From NCBI GenBank assembly GCA_030638785.1, contig DAOWDY010000208.1, positions 1 to 13,135 of the forward strand: a stretch of 13,135 nucleotides of DNA. Direction: 5' to 3'. The stretch comes from Candidatus Thorarchaeota archaeon. Lineage in GTDB: Archaea > Asgardarchaeota > Thorarchaeia > Thorarchaeales > Thorarchaeaceae. The notes below the pieces were generated by a model. It made no database searches, had not been told where the DNA came from, and was given only the letters and a program-made list of their open reading frames with translations. The translations under genes and the position numbers were made by a program. Positions 12,867 through 13,135 of this stretch are shown piece after piece (the stretch's first letter is position 1; each line of letters begins with the position of its first letter).

Positions 12867-13135
12867 TTGACGCGAAACAGCGAAGTATCTGCAGTACTAA
12901 AGGAGATAGCTATTCTCCTTGAAGTTGAGGGCAAAGACAAGTTCAAACCTCGCGCATACTACCGAGCTGTTCGGACTGTGGGGGCTCTGGGAGAGGACAT
13001 AGAGGCTGTTGCTCGTAGAGATGAGCTGATCAGTATACCTGGGGTTGGTAAGGGCATTGCTGGGCTTATCAAGGCATACTTGGAAACAGGTCAAGTTGAG
13101 ATATTGGATAGTCTTAGAACAAAAATCCCCGTTAA
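12867..13135 (+). CDS. polX: DNA polymerase X family (PolX), N-terminal part
   Basis: The frame from TTG 12867 runs off the right edge after 89 codons. It begins MTRNSEVSAVLKEIAILLEV and contains FKPRAYYRAVRTVGAL (residues 27-42), the 8-kDa-type helical domain found in X-family polymerases. The helix-hairpin-helix LISIPGVGKGIAGLIKAYLE (57-76) then binds DNA non-specifically, and TGQVEILDSLRTKIP follows. This matches the N-terminus of bacterial/archaeal PolX (COG1796), a repair polymerase often carrying a C-terminal PHP nuclease domain; both catalytic parts lie outside the window. A stand-alone HhH protein cannot be excluded, but the spacing and sequence order are those of PolX. It probably shares a transcript with the URO-D-like gene, given the 11-bp gap. 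Confidence 0.8.
   Translation, partial: MTRNSEVSAVLKEIAILLEVEGKDKFKPRAYYRAVRTVGALGEDIEAVARRDELISIPGVGKGIAGLIKAYLETGQVEILDSLRTKIPV

Noticed and set aside
1..13135. Defence island, CRISPR array or mobile element
   Set aside because: No regularly spaced repeats, transposase, integrase, nuclease cassette or flanking terminal repeats are visible. The genes are ordinary chromosomal types in short units.

Overview
The window looks archaeal, and most probably Asgard-like (Thorarchaeota-type). The lineage is my inference from gene content and style; no marker gene settles it. Supporting signs are archaeal TATA elements (for example TTTATATA at 3400-3407), G-rich Shine-Dalgarno sequences used with GTG and TTG starts, and a secreted, sequon-rich, membrane-anchored beta-propeller protein. 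An AcuC-type histone deacetylase and a PolX-type DNA polymerase are also present. GC content is moderate. I see no tRNA, rRNA, CRISPR array, insertion sequence or prophage.

Layout: (1) 1-1218 holds the end of a probable PadR regulator whose stop codon overlaps the start of a HAAS-domain, six-helix membrane protein, followed by a hairpin and T-rich terminator. (2) 1291-3213 is an exported beta-propeller protein with a C-terminal anchor. (3) 3446-4654 is an Eis-like acetyltransferase behind a strong TATA box. It converges on a small OB-fold-like protein (4671-4931). (4) That small gene diverges from a CrtC/AttH lipocalin-like enzyme (5047-6138) across a symmetric promoter region containing a perfect inverted repeat. 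(5) A small unrecognised protein (6201-6521, minus strand) diverges from a two-gene iron-sulfur operon (6681-7848): a 16-cysteine protein and a small 2[4Fe-4S] ferredoxin. (6) A strong hairpin at 8002-8028 separates that operon from a convergent exported alpha/beta-hydrolase fused to an eight-helix membrane domain (8041-9759, minus strand). (7) A class I methyltransferase (9868-10497) converges with only 4 bp to spare on the histone deacetylase-family gene (10502-11689, minus strand). (8) A URO-D superfamily protein (11842-12855) is followed after 11 bp by the N-terminus of PolX (12867 to the window edge).

The genes form short transcription units rather than one pathway. The clear functional pairs are PadR/HAAS (regulator plus membrane partner) and the Fe-S pair (electron transfer). 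An acetyltransferase and a deacetylase-family enzyme lie in the same window but 6 kb apart, and nothing shows that they act together. No defence or mobile system is visible. The most unusual material is the cysteine-rich Fe-S operon, the symmetric divergent promoter, the hydrolase/membrane fusion, and the metal-site variation in the URO-D paralogue. Several gene starts are revised here on promoter and Shine-Dalgarno evidence.
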